From Candidatus Thorarchaeota archaeon (lineage in GTDB: Archaea > Asgardarchaeota > Thorarchaeia > Thorarchaeales > Thorarchaeaceae): a DNA stretch of 22,031 bases. The notes beneath the pieces are model-generated. The model was given only the letters and a program-made list of their open reading frames with translations, had not been told where the DNA came from and ran no database searches. The stretch lies in assembly GCA_016840385.1 (NCBI GenBank), contig JAEOSL010000054.1:1-22031 (forward strand), read 5' to 3'. Shown one piece after another: positions 15,039 to 22,031 of the stretch (the first letter of the stretch is position 1; the number at the start of each line of letters is the position of its first letter). The translations under genes were made by a program, and so were the position numbers.

Positions 15039-15205
15039 TCAGGTTCGGCTTATGGTCTTGTGGGGAGCTTTTAAGCTCATACAAGAAGGACTTTCTTCAA
15101 CTATTGGTTTCATTGATGTCCAAGTTCGTTCAGGATTTACGCAGCTGTTTCGAACCTCTCATATCAAAATCGAGTGTCAACAAAAGCGTTTCCCACTATT
15201 GTTAC
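15039..15205. other. Left flank of the tnpB element
   Basis: The 167 bases between the GNAT-like gene stop and the tnpB ATG hold no gene. The palindrome GAGCTTTTAAGCTC (15065-15078) contains an A/T-rich core that could serve as the tnpB TATA box on the minus strand, with the start codon 27-36 bases further on. The rest presumably contains the element's left end and the original downstream sequence of the GNAT-like gene. Confidence 0.35.
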
Positions 15206-16093
15206 CTACAGATGTCGACGCATAAGAGTCAATGACCTACTCTTAAGAGACCCCCCTAATTCATCCGTCAATGCTTCCATCAAATCGCTTTGTCCCTTTC
15301 CAACGAGTGGTAGAACTACTTTGTTAGCTTCAGTTTCTCGTAGCATTCGTGCAATCTGTTTGGCTGCTAATGTTACATCGTCATCTGAAATTGCCAGGCT
15401 AATGATTGCAGTGTTATCCAAGTGATAGATACTCGTTACGAGCTTTGCTGAATCATTCAGAGTTATTGTTCTGAGGTTTCCCTGGCTTGCTGCAAAGTCA
15501 AAAGCCGTCCAGATGAAAGAATTTGTCATTCCTATTACTTTGCTCGTGTCCCAGATTAAACTCTTAGCAGCCTCAAGATTAGGTTGAGGATCCCATATTG
15601 GATCTTCTTCACCTTCTGGCTTCTCAGGATCTATTGAAATAGTATAGTTATAGAGTTCATTCTGTTTTTCAAATCCAATTCTCTCCAATACGTTTCCTGT
15701 CCAATGGTCAAGTTCCAGAGTACCTGGAAATCCTAACCTTTTCTCTGGAGGACTATTTGGAACAAGAGCATCCACATCCCTTATTGCGACAGTTCGGAAA
15801 AATGGGAGTGATGATTTGATGATACTGTACGCACCTGTTTCTCTAAATTTATTCTTGACTGAAACCGATGCCAGTATCATTCCCAACCGCGTTCTATCTC
15901 TGTAGATGACAGTTCCCCCAATAACCTCTTCTTCCACTGATGAAACAAATGATATTGTATCTTCAAGACTGAGAAATCTTGATGCAAGTTCTTTAGTCAA
16001 ATTTCCAAAATCAGTTTGATTCTCAATCATTTCAATCCAAATATCAAGTTCACTCTTGCTCAATCTTCTGTTGAACATTATTGGAGCTGTCAT
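15206..16093 (-). CDS. GNAT-like (N-acetyltransferase fold) protein
   Basis: A 295-residue soluble protein that looks like a two-lobed GNAT fold. The first half has an N-terminal helix pair and a central strand pattern (VIGGTVIYRDRTRLGMILASVSVKNKFRE...) typical of the acyl-CoA-binding strand region. The R/Q-x-x-G-x-G/A loop is represented only weakly (FRETGAYS), so activity is uncertain. The second half (about 165-295) has a similar helix/strand pattern and may be a degenerate second domain. The start is ATG 16093, with a TATA-like AATTTAATT about 35-45 bases upstream. It is divergent from the dehydrogenase gene. The substrate is unknown. Confidence 0.55.
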   Translation of the reverse strand: MTAPIMFNRRLSKSELDIWIEMIENQTDFGNLTKELASRFLSLEDTISFVSSVEEEVIGGTVIYRDRTRLGMILASVSVKNKFRETGAYSIIKSSLPFFRTVAIRDVDALVPNSPPEKRLGFPGTLELDHWTGNVLERIGFEKQNELYNYTISIDPEKPEGEEDPIWDPQPNLEAAKSLIWDTSKVIGMTNSFIWTAFDFAASQGNLRTITLNDSAKLVTSIYHLDNTAIISLAISDDDVTLAAKQIARMLRETEANKVVLPLVGKGQSDLMEALTDELGGSLKSRSLTLMRRHL

Positions 16094-16179
16094 TGTAGTA
16101 ACACTGTTTAATTGACTCCACCCAATTAAATTTGCTCCCTTGTTTTCCCGTCAGACTTTATTTTGTGCAAATACACATC

Positions 16180-16199
16180 TTTATCGAAGGGTTTATTCC
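16180..16199 (+). promoter_or_regulatory. Promoter region of the dehydrogenase-EndoQ operon
   Basis: Two overlapping TATA-like candidates, TTTATC (16180-16185) and TTTATTCC (16192-16199), precede the ATG at 16226. The first gives a leader of about 18 bases that includes the ribosome binding site GAGG (16214-16217). The second gives an almost leaderless transcript that would lose it, so the first is preferred. Confidence 0.4.
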
Positions 16200-16225
16200 A
16201 TTGTTACGGAATAGAGGTAAATACG

Positions 16226-17215
16226 ATGCAATCGTTAGTACTAACTGCAGATGGTCTCCAAATAGCTGACACACCCATTCCTCCTCTTATGCCTGGAGAT
16301 GTTCGTGTTGAAGTGAGATCTGTTGGTATATGTGGAACTGATATCGCTATCTGGAAAGGTGATTTCGAAGCAGATCTGCCGTTAGTTCTGGGACATGAAT
16401 TTGCAGGTGTTGTTCATGAAAGTTCAGTTCCAGACATCACGCCTGGAACTTTGGTTACTACTGATATTGACATAACCTGTGGTCGTTGCTGGTACTGTCG
16501 TACAGGTGCACGTCAATATTGTGCTGTTAAAGAAACATTGGGAATAACCAGAGACGGTGGTCTCTCAGAGTATGTTTGTGTCCCTGCTGAGATTATTCAT
16601 CCTCTTCCAGATGAAGTAACTACTATGGAGGCTACGTTCATAGAGCCTCTAGCATCAGCAATCAAGACCCTGCAACAAGCTCCTGCTAAAGATGATGAAC
16701 CTATTCTTATCCTAGGAAGCGGGAAACTTGCTCTTCTATTGGCGCAGGTTTATGATGCAAACGGTGCCGATGTTCATATCGTAGGCAGGAATAGATGGCA
16801 ATTGGGACTAGCCAAACAACTTGGTTTTCAAAACACTTACGACACCGTTGCGAATGACTGGAAATCTGACATTTTGAAAATTACGCATGGTGTTGGGCCA
16901 CGAGTTGTCATTGAGGCTACAGGTAATATCGACGGTGTTACCATGGCTTTTGATATTGTTCGAAATGGTGGAATTATCGGTTTGAAAAGCATGCATGGTT
17001 GTGAGTTCCCATTTGATCCAACACGGATTGTGAACAAAGAATTGACAATCTATGGTTCAAGCAGAGGTCCCTACGATCAGGCAATAGATATGCTTGCTAA
17101 GGGCCGGATAGAGGTTAAGAAACTCATTACAAAGGAATTCACGCTTGAAGATGGAGCCAAAGCATTCGAGTTCGCATCACAACCCACTGTTACAAAAGTC
17201 ATCATAAACATCTGA
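16226..17215 (+). CDS. Zinc-dependent medium-chain dehydrogenase (MDR/alcohol dehydrogenase family)
   Basis: A 329-residue oxidoreductase that should interconvert an alcohol or polyol and its ketone or aldehyde with NAD(P). The catalytic zinc ligands are C36 (GICGTD), H57 (GHEFAG) and E140 (IEPLAS); the structural zinc site is C85, C88, C91, C99. The dinucleotide loop reads GSGKLA (164-169), with alanine in place of the third glycine. The end of the second Rossmann strand carries GRNRW and no acidic residue, which hints at NADP. ATG 16226 is chosen because GAGGT lies seven bases upstream; the frame also opens further upstream from 16163. EndoQ follows after 11 bases in the same transcript. 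The substrate is unknown, and the pairing with a repair enzyme is unexplained. Confidence 0.87.
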   Translation: MQSLVLTADGLQIADTPIPPLMPGDVRVEVRSVGICGTDIAIWKGDFEADLPLVLGHEFAGVVHESSVPDITPGTLVTTDIDITCGRCWYCRTGARQYCAVKETLGITRDGGLSEYVCVPAEIIHPLPDEVTTMEATFIEPLASAIKTLQQAPAKDDEPILILGSGKLALLLAQVYDANGADVHIVGRNRWQLGLAKQLGFQNTYDTVANDWKSDILKITHGVGPRVVIEATGNIDGVTMAFDIVRNGGIIGLKSMHGCEFPFDPTRIVNKELTIYGSSRGPYDQAIDMLAKGRIEVKKLITKEFTLEDGAKAFEFASQPTVTKVIINI

Positions 17216-17226
17216 GGTTTGGTCCG

Positions 17227-18498
17227 ATGAACCAATACAATGTTGACCTTCATATCCACTCACTACACTCCATAGGTGTAAGCAAAGTAATGACTATCCC
17301 AAAACTAGCTGAGGGTGCGAAAGCAAAGGGGCTTCATCTAATTGGGACTGGTGATGCAACGCAACCCCAATGGTTGAAGCATCTCAAGAGTAATCTAACC
17401 AAAAATGGCAATGTCTATGAACATGATTCAGTAGCGTTTATTCCAACGGTTGAGATTGAGGATGCAGATTCGATACATCAAGTGGTTCTTCTCCCTGATT
17501 TCGAATCAGTCGAGCGTCTTAGAAAATTGGTCAAGAAGAACTCTCCAAACCTTGATCACAAATGGGGTGGGCGACCCCGCGTAAATCTGAAGGGTGAAGA
17601 GCTTGCAGGTTTAGTTCGCGATGTAGGTGGAATGATTGGACCTGCACATGCGTTTACTCCTTACCGTGCAATTTTTCGTGAGAACAAGTACACGAGTTTG
17701 AAAGACTGCTATGGCGATGAAACTCAACACATACATTTCATTGAGCTAGGACTCTCTGCAGATTCATCAATTGCAGACTGTATTCCTGAACTCCATAGAA
17801 TCACATACATCACATCAAGTGATGCACATTCTCCCGGTCCAAACAAACTGGGAAGAGAATTTGTTAGGCTTGAGATGAACGAGCCCACCTATGATGAAGT
17901 TAGCCTGGCGTTGAAACGAGAGCGCGGTAGAAAATCCGTTCTTAATGTTGGACTTGATCCGCGATTGGGTAAGTATTTCCTCTCCTATTGTTCAAAGTGT
18001 CGGAAAACATTGCATATTGGAAAAGGAAATGATTCTCCCAGTTTTGATAAACTAAATGTCTACTTTGACTGTAGAAATGATAGTGAAGCCCAGAAACTAT
18101 TGGTTGATATCTCCAAACGAAGTGTCAAGTGTCCATCTTGTGGAAAACTACTTCGTCTTGGTGTCCGCGATAGAGCTGCAGCCATTGGTGTTGGAGAATC
18201 AAAGGCTCCCAAACATCGTCCTCCTTACTTGCGTATTGCTCCATTGTTGGATATCATTACTTCTGCAATCGGAGTAAAATCTGCATCAGCAAAATCTGCT
18301 ATCCGACTCTACGAAAAACTCAGAGAACTCTTAGGTACTGAAACCACCATACTGACAGAGTCACCAATTAAAGAAATCAAGAAGATTAATGAAAGAGTTG
18401 CACAAATGATACAACTCTACAGGGACGGCACTGCCTCATACGAAATTGGTGGCGGTGGTCGCTATGGAAAATTGTTACCACCATGGGAGGGTAGATGA
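17227..18498 (+). CDS. endoQ: Endonuclease Q (deaminated-base repair endonuclease)
   Basis: A 423-residue PHP-domain nuclease. Known EndoQ enzymes cut the strand 5' of uracil, hypoxanthine, xanthine or abasic sites. Metal ligands of the PHP domain are visible: H9 and H11 (LHIHS), D43 (GTGD), E76, H141 (GPAHAF), D199 and H201 (SSDAHSP). A zinc finger follows (C255, C258, C302, C305), then a helical region with tandem helix-hairpin-type segments, and the conserved glycine-rich tail GGGGRYGKLLPPW. The length matches the characterised Pyrococcus enzyme. The start is ATG 17227, with the stop of the dehydrogenase overlapping a GAGG ten bases upstream, so translation is probably coupled. No PCNA-binding peptide is evident in it. 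Confidence 0.9.
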   Translation: MNQYNVDLHIHSLHSIGVSKVMTIPKLAEGAKAKGLHLIGTGDATQPQWLKHLKSNLTKNGNVYEHDSVAFIPTVEIEDADSIHQVVLLPDFESVERLRKLVKKNSPNLDHKWGGRPRVNLKGEELAGLVRDVGGMIGPAHAFTPYRAIFRENKYTSLKDCYGDETQHIHFIELGLSADSSIADCIPELHRITYITSSDAHSPGPNKLGREFVRLEMNEPTYDEVSLALKRERGRKSVLNVGLDPRLGKYFLSYCSKCRKTLHIGKGNDSPSFDKLNVYFDCRNDSEAQKLLVDISKRSVKCPSCGKLLRLGVRDRAAAIGVGESKAPKHRPPYLRIAPLLDIITSAIGVKSASAKSAIRLYEKLRELLGTETTILTESPIKEIKKINERVAQMIQLYRDGTASYEIGGGGRYGKLLPPWEGR

Positions 18499-18804
18499 AT
18501 GACAGTTGTGAAAGGAGTTGTTCGTGAAGTAGGAAAGAGTCGCACAACTCGCGTAAGTGCACAGAAGTGGTATGGGTCTACCGAGATCGTAATTCAAAAT
18601 GAATCAACGAGTAAAATATACACAGTACGATTGTCAGCAAATACAATGGATAAATGTAGATTTCTCCCTCGCGTTGGTGTACCTGTGATTGTTCACGGGT
18701 ATGTTGAAGAGGATGAGCATGGTCTCTCGGATTTCTTAGTGACACGGGTCACAGATATCAAACGCGAAGGTGCCGGAATTAAACGAGTCTACAAATTAGA
18801 CTAG
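18499..18804 (+). CDS. Small beta-barrel-like (possible OB-fold) protein coupled to EndoQ
   Basis: A 101-residue protein with about five beta strands (VVKGVVREVG, TEIVIQNE, KIYTVRLSA, VPVIVHGYVE, SDFLVTRVTDI) in an order that resembles an OB-fold nucleic-acid-binding barrel. The ends are basic. Its ATG directly follows the EndoQ stop codon (TGAATG), and GGAGGG sits about seven bases upstream, so the two are made together. It could bind single-stranded or damaged DNA for EndoQ. That is inference from position and fold pattern; no family is recognised. Confidence 0.62.
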   Translation: MTVVKGVVREVGKSRTTRVSAQKWYGSTEIVIQNESTSKIYTVRLSANTMDKCRFLPRVGVPVIVHGYVEEDEHGLSDFLVTRVTDIKREGAGIKRVYKLD

Positions 18805-18810
18805 TTACAT

Positions 18811-19110
18811 TCACTTTTTCGCTCGGATTAGATATCCTGGTGCTATAATCCACTCAGAACGACACTTAGGACATTTCGTAGGTGCCTTGGCGGATTTTAT
18901 CTTCTTGAAAATAAATTGACATTTACCACATCTTGCTGGAGAAACGATAACTTGTTTTCCCTGATTCTTGACAGACTTTGCAATATGATCAATATCTTCG
19001 TAGACTATTGATCTCTTCCTGATATCCATCATATCACAGATATCCTGCGCAGTAAGGGGATATTCTGCATCCTCCAGATGTTTGGCTATCTCCTCTCTTC
19101 GTGTTGGCAT
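18811..19110 (-). CDS. HTH/Zn-ribbon predicted transcriptional regulator (COG3357-like)
   Basis: A 99-residue protein. The N-terminal half is a winged helix-turn-helix (YPLTAQDICDMMDIRKRSIVYEDIDHIAKSV); the C-terminal half is a zinc ribbon (C61, C64, C80, C83). This fusion is a known archaeal family annotated as a predicted transcription regulator. GAGGT lies nine bases upstream of the ATG at 19110. It ends six bases from the convergent OB-like gene, and it is divergent from the Nre gene, whose promoter region it shares. It could therefore control the repair genes, itself, or both. Confidence 0.82.
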   Translation of the reverse strand: MPTRREEIAKHLEDAEYPLTAQDICDMMDIRKRSIVYEDIDHIAKSVKNQGKQVIVSPARCGKCQFIFKKIKSAKAPTKCPKCRSEWIIAPGYLIRAKK

Positions 19111-19234
19111 AACAGATTTACCTCAAATTCTTCCGTCAAATACTTTGGCACTGGTTCTTTCATAGTACGACGAGTTGAACAGTCACTCGGATGTTATGAG
19201 CGACATATATAGGTCCAAACCCTTACATGATATT

Positions 19235-19248
19235 TGTACAACATATAC
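19235..19248 (+). promoter_or_regulatory. Likely TATA box of the Nre gene
   Basis: An AT-rich element ACATATACG (about 19240-19248) lies some 26 bases before a predicted start near 19270, which leaves a leader of about nine bases. A second element, CATATATAGG (about 19204-19213), reads as a TATA box on the minus strand and may serve the divergent regulator gene. Confidence 0.4.
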
Positions 19249-19278
19249 GTGACAAACCTGAAACTGGATAGATTGTGA

Positions 19279-20541
19279 ATGCCTCAAACTACTCTTGAGC
19301 CCAAACCCAAGGCTCCCAAGCAGCAGTCCTATGATGAGAGAGTATGTTCCAAATGTATGGGTCATCGCGCTCTATGTGGCATTCGTCCTTGTCCTCTTCT
19401 GATGCGAGCTAAAGCTATGGCCCGGATTGATGATGCTTTCACGGGAAGAGACCTCATTGGTGCTTCTCCTCCTTCCGTCTTCATCGGAGATTCTGGATAT
19501 CCCAAAGTCTTGGCTGGACCTCTTATCCCTCCGGTACGAGTAGATGAAGCACCTTTGATGGAGCGTCCAGACCTGTGGCTCAATAATACAATTGATGAGA
19601 TTCTTGCATTACGTTTCAGTCTAGTTAGAACAAAGAAGTTGATTCCTGTTGATTCTGCAGTCGACCCCGGCAGAGAACTAGTCGAAACTCAGACACTTGC
19701 ACTTTCTGAATCTGCAATATCCTCGGAGGCAACTCTGCTAAAGAGACCCTCATTCAACACTGTCTTCTCTGATACAACACTACCAATAGGCCCCTCTGCT
19801 CCGCTTGACACATTTCGACTTGACGACAATCCTAAGGTCCCAAAGGTTGTTGACAAAGTGACATCTGATACTGACTTGAAAGCAGTAGGTGGTGTGATGG
19901 ATCTCTTCGATGATGGAATTCGTCAGGAACACATCACTCGTCTTCTTTCAGTGGGTGTACTGGGACAGAGAAAGAAACGAAGGCTGGTTCCAACAAAGTG
20001 GAGTATCACTGCTGTTGACGATATTGTTGGAAGACGGCTCCATAAACAGGTAACTCGAAATCGTGCAATCAATGATTTCTACGTTAGTGTTGATCATGCT
20101 CTGGGGAACACCGTTGCACTTCTCTTCTACCCAAGTGGCTGGCAGTTCGAAGCCATGGAGTCATGGTTAGGTGGATTAAATCCATCCATCATCAATGACT
20201 ACGAATATGGGAAAGGCCGAAAGGACTATGCTAAGTATGTTGTTGGGGCCTACTATGCAACACGACTTCCTGCTCTTGAGTATCTAGTCAAAATTCGAAA
20301 ACAATCTGGAGTCATTGTGTTTATGGAAATTGATCCCCAACAATGGGTCCCATTAGGTGTGTGGCGTTTCCGCGAGATAGCAAAGAGAGCTCTCGATACT
20401 GGTGTGAAGAAGTTTCAAACCATGGATGAGGCAACAGCAGAGATTGGAAAACATCTTCGGAATCCGCTTCAAAATTGGCTCAACAAGAGTCAGTTGTACA
20501 ATGATTACTTGCACCAGACAAAAATCACTGACTTCTTTTAA
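19279..20541 (+). CDS. nreA: Nre-family DNA repair protein (NreA-like)
   Basis: A 420-residue member of the archaeal Nre family, whose Haloferax member acts with PCNA in repair of DNA damage. It opens with a small zinc site (C23, C26, C33, C38), as Nre proteins do, and the rest (with the stretch AVDHALGNTVALLF...-type core near 270-285 and a conserved C-terminal half) fits the DUF650/DUF651 pair. The last residues, QTKITDFF, match the PCNA-interacting box (Q-x-x-I-x-x-F-F). The start at 19279 is an ATG placed shortly after a TATA element. It lies 0.5 kb from the EndoQ/OB genes, with the HTH/Zn-ribbon gene between them on the other strand. Confidence 0.85.
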   Translation: MPQTTLEPKPKAPKQQSYDERVCSKCMGHRALCGIRPCPLLMRAKAMARIDDAFTGRDLIGASPPSVFIGDSGYPKVLAGPLIPPVRVDEAPLMERPDLWLNNTIDEILALRFSLVRTKKLIPVDSAVDPGRELVETQTLALSESAISSEATLLKRPSFNTVFSDTTLPIGPSAPLDTFRLDDNPKVPKVVDKVTSDTDLKAVGGVMDLFDDGIRQEHITRLLSVGVLGQRKKRRLVPTKWSITAVDDIVGRRLHKQVTRNRAINDFYVSVDHALGNTVALLFYPSGWQFEAMESWLGGLNPSIINDYEYGKGRKDYAKYVVGAYYATRLPALEYLVKIRKQSGVIVFMEIDPQQWVPLGVWRFREIAKRALDTGVKKFQTMDEATAEIGKHLRNPLQNWLNKSQLYNDYLHQTKITDFF

Positions 20542-20620
20542 TATCCAATAATTGAGAGTCAAATATCATCGGGCAATTTAAGAGATGTACAGTATTGACT
20601 GATTATAGAGGACTTGAACA

Positions 20621-22031
20621 GTGATTTACCAGAGGTTATGCAAATTCAGTTCCAGAATCCCTCCCTTTTCACGAATAACTGGAAAGCGTGATGATAGAGA
20701 CCTTGCCAGAGCAGTGCGCTTTCTAGCACCTCTGATGATAATAACCTCCCAGGGTGTTGTGGCTGCTGCATTCCTCTCGGCTACTACTACACTCCTCCTC
20801 GCAATATTGACACTCCTTTTCTTCGGAGTGAACCTCTTCATTACAATCCCTCTATCTGCGATGGCATGTCTCATTGTCTATTTCATTGTTATATCCTATC
20901 CAATCTCCATGATGAATAGTTACAAACTTGGTTTATCTGAAGAAGCAGACTTGGTCTTTGAGCAATTCATTCTGGTCTTTCAGACTGGTGGTACTATCTT
21001 TGATGCGATTGAGATGGTTGCACAATCTGACCATCCTTACCTATCAAATGCATTTCGATTAATTCTCAATCGTATTGCTGAGGGCATTCCACCTGAAACC
21101 TGTTTGATGGACTTTGCAAAGGATCAACCATCTGATGATATTCGCAGATACTTCACCGCTATTGTTTCTTCACTTGAGAAGAAGACCGACCTTCTTGATA
21201 CTCTATCCGGTGAATCATTCGAGGCTGACTTAGCTCTGCGTCAGAAAAATCTGGAACTGGAAAGTCGTTTACTTGTTGTTGCTGCTCTGGTAACTTATGT
21301 CCCAATAATGTTCACTCTTGCAATCTCTCTATCTGGATATGCTACCAATCCAAGTGTACTCTTACTTGTTCCAGTTTTCGTTCTTCTCAACGCAGTACTA
21401 AGGTCTCGGTTCTCACGTCAATTTGCAGCATATTTCGATAGACCTCAGGATGATTCAGTACTCGCACCCACACAGAAAGAAATTGTTACAGAATACGATG
21501 AATTCCTGAATTTCATGATTCTTCTCGGACAACATCTCACAACAGGAGATACTCTTGAAGTCGCATTAACATCAGTTCGTGACGACCTAGAACTCAATGC
21601 GCAAATCTTGGTTGACATCGCCGTTCATGCAATCTATCAGGAAGGTCGTAGTTCATCCGAAGCATTGGAATTAGCCTCCAAAGCCGCTCTTGGTCAGAGA
21701 GTTTCCCAGATGATCACAATGATATCTCTGATGTGCGAAACATCCACCCACAGCGCAGGTGATAGAATCACAAGAATTGCGTCTCGATTAGTAAAGCGCT
21801 CTTTTGTTGCTAAAGAACGAGATTCGATTATTGCAGCACAGAAAATGAAGGTATACCTACTAACACTCACAAGTGCTGCAGTATTAGGAATGCTGTCGTC
21901 TCTTGCTCCTTTTCTCTACATTGGGGCTCTATTAACACAAGGTCCAACAATGAGCTTTGGAACACTCACTATACTAGATATTGCTCCACTCCTAGGTGCT
22001 CTCGGGATTAGCACTCTCTCAATGGGATATC
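20621..22031 (+). CDS. TadC/GspF-like (T2SSF) membrane protein, two tandem domains, 3' end missing
   Basis: The frame opens at a GTG (20621) with GAGG nine bases upstream and runs to the window edge, giving 470 codons so far. It belongs to the platform membrane proteins of type II secretion and type IV pilus machines (FlaJ/ArlJ, TadC, GspF). There are two repeats of the soluble helical domain: FEQFILVFQTGGTIFDAI... (near residues 110-180) and EYDEFLNFMILLGQHLTTGDTLEVAL... (near 295-370). Each is followed by membrane helices. Two or three N-terminal helices precede the first repeat. The partner ATPase gene is not in the window; none lies upstream within 20 kb. Confidence 0.82.
   Translation, partial: MIYQRLCKFSSRIPPFSRITGKRDDRDLARAVRFLAPLMIITSQGVVAAAFLSATTTLLLAILTLLFFGVNLFITIPLSAMACLIVYFIVISYPISMMNSYKLGLSEEADLVFEQFILVFQTGGTIFDAIEMVAQSDHPYLSNAFRLILNRIAEGIPPETCLMDFAKDQPSDDIRRYFTAIVSSLEKKTDLLDTLSGESFEADLALRQKNLELESRLLVVAALVTYVPIMFTLAISLSGYATNPSVLLLVPVFVLLNAVLRSRFSRQFAAYFDRPQDDSVLAPTQKEIVTEYDEFLNFMILLGQHLTTGDTLEVALTSVRDDLELNAQILVDIAVHAIYQEGRSSSEALELASKAALGQRVSQMITMISLMCETSTHSAGDRITRIASRLVKRSFVAKERDSIIAAQKMKVYLLTLTSAAVLGMLSSLAPFLYIGALLTQGPTMSFGTLTILDIAPLLGALGISTLSMGY

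Larger units (their letters stand above)
13789..15100 (-). mobile_element. IS200/IS605-family element carrying only tnpB (IS1341-like)
   Basis: The element holds an intact tnpB and no TnpA transposase gene, as in IS1341-like elements that need a TnpA in trans. The right end must lie between the tnpB stop (13809) and the nuclease ATG (13787). An imperfect palindrome sits there: GGAATG (13789-13794) with CATTCC (13814-13819 region). The left end lies somewhere in 15039-15205, where a 6-bp palindrome GAGCTT/AAGCTC (15065-15078) is found. I cannot fix the boundaries, and this family makes no target duplications. The DNA is visibly richer in G+C than the flanking genes, in keeping with horizontal arrival. 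Confidence 0.65.

Noticed and set aside
15140..15165. tRNA T-arm-like GGTTCGAAAC on the minus strand
   Set aside because: The bases on the two sides do not pair into a T-stem, and no anticodon arm lies at the right distance.
1..22031. CRISPR array
   Set aside because: No regularly spaced direct repeats of 24-40 bases were seen in any part of the window.

Overview
The window is archaeal DNA with a GC content in the low forties (judged by eye). The evidence is the gene families: an archaea-specific Ski2-like helicase, endonuclease Q, an Nre-family repair protein with a C-terminal PCNA-binding motif, an HTH/Zn-ribbon regulator, a TIGR00304/DUF131 small membrane protein, and TATA boxes about 26 bases upstream of likely transcript starts. 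The mixture would suit a mesophilic Asgard (Thorarchaeia-like) archaeon, but that placement is a guess.

Layout. Bases 1-348 hold no convincing gene, several short hairpins and the broken end of a HerA-like ATPase gene (minus strand). Next come a six-helix membrane protein (minus), a three-zinc-site membrane protein (plus) and an MFS transporter (minus). A shared, nearly symmetric TATA box separates the MFS gene from a small 120-aa protein. The plus strand continues with a DASS-type sodium symporter carrying an unusual external domain, an unrecognised 257-aa protein and a two-helix 66-aa membrane protein. A tight three-gene unit (about 6.96-11.6 kb) follows: two unrecognised soluble proteins and the archaea-specific Ski2-like helicase (ASH-Ski2 type, COG1202).

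From 11.6 to 16.1 kb everything is on the minus strand: a Zn-ribbon protein, a TIGR00304 membrane protein, a 186-aa protein, a beta-CASP metallo-beta-lactamase nuclease, an intact TnpB (IS200/IS605 family, no TnpA seen) lying against the nuclease start codon, and a GNAT-like protein. From 16.2 kb on the plus strand there are a zinc-dependent MDR dehydrogenase, endonuclease Q, a small beta-rich protein coupled to it and, after a convergent HTH/Zn-ribbon regulator, an NreA-like protein. The window ends inside a TadC/GspF-like pilus or secretion membrane protein gene.

Themes. Two genome-maintenance proteins (EndoQ for deaminated bases, NreA acting with PCNA) lie within 3 kb of each other. An RNA-decay-type helicase and a beta-CASP nuclease of the RNA-processing kind lie within 2 kb of each other. 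The most interesting unknowns are the two proteins encoded with the helicase, the small protein coupled to EndoQ, and the TnpB element that has apparently inserted between the nuclease operon and its promoter. I found no CRISPR array, rRNA or tRNA.
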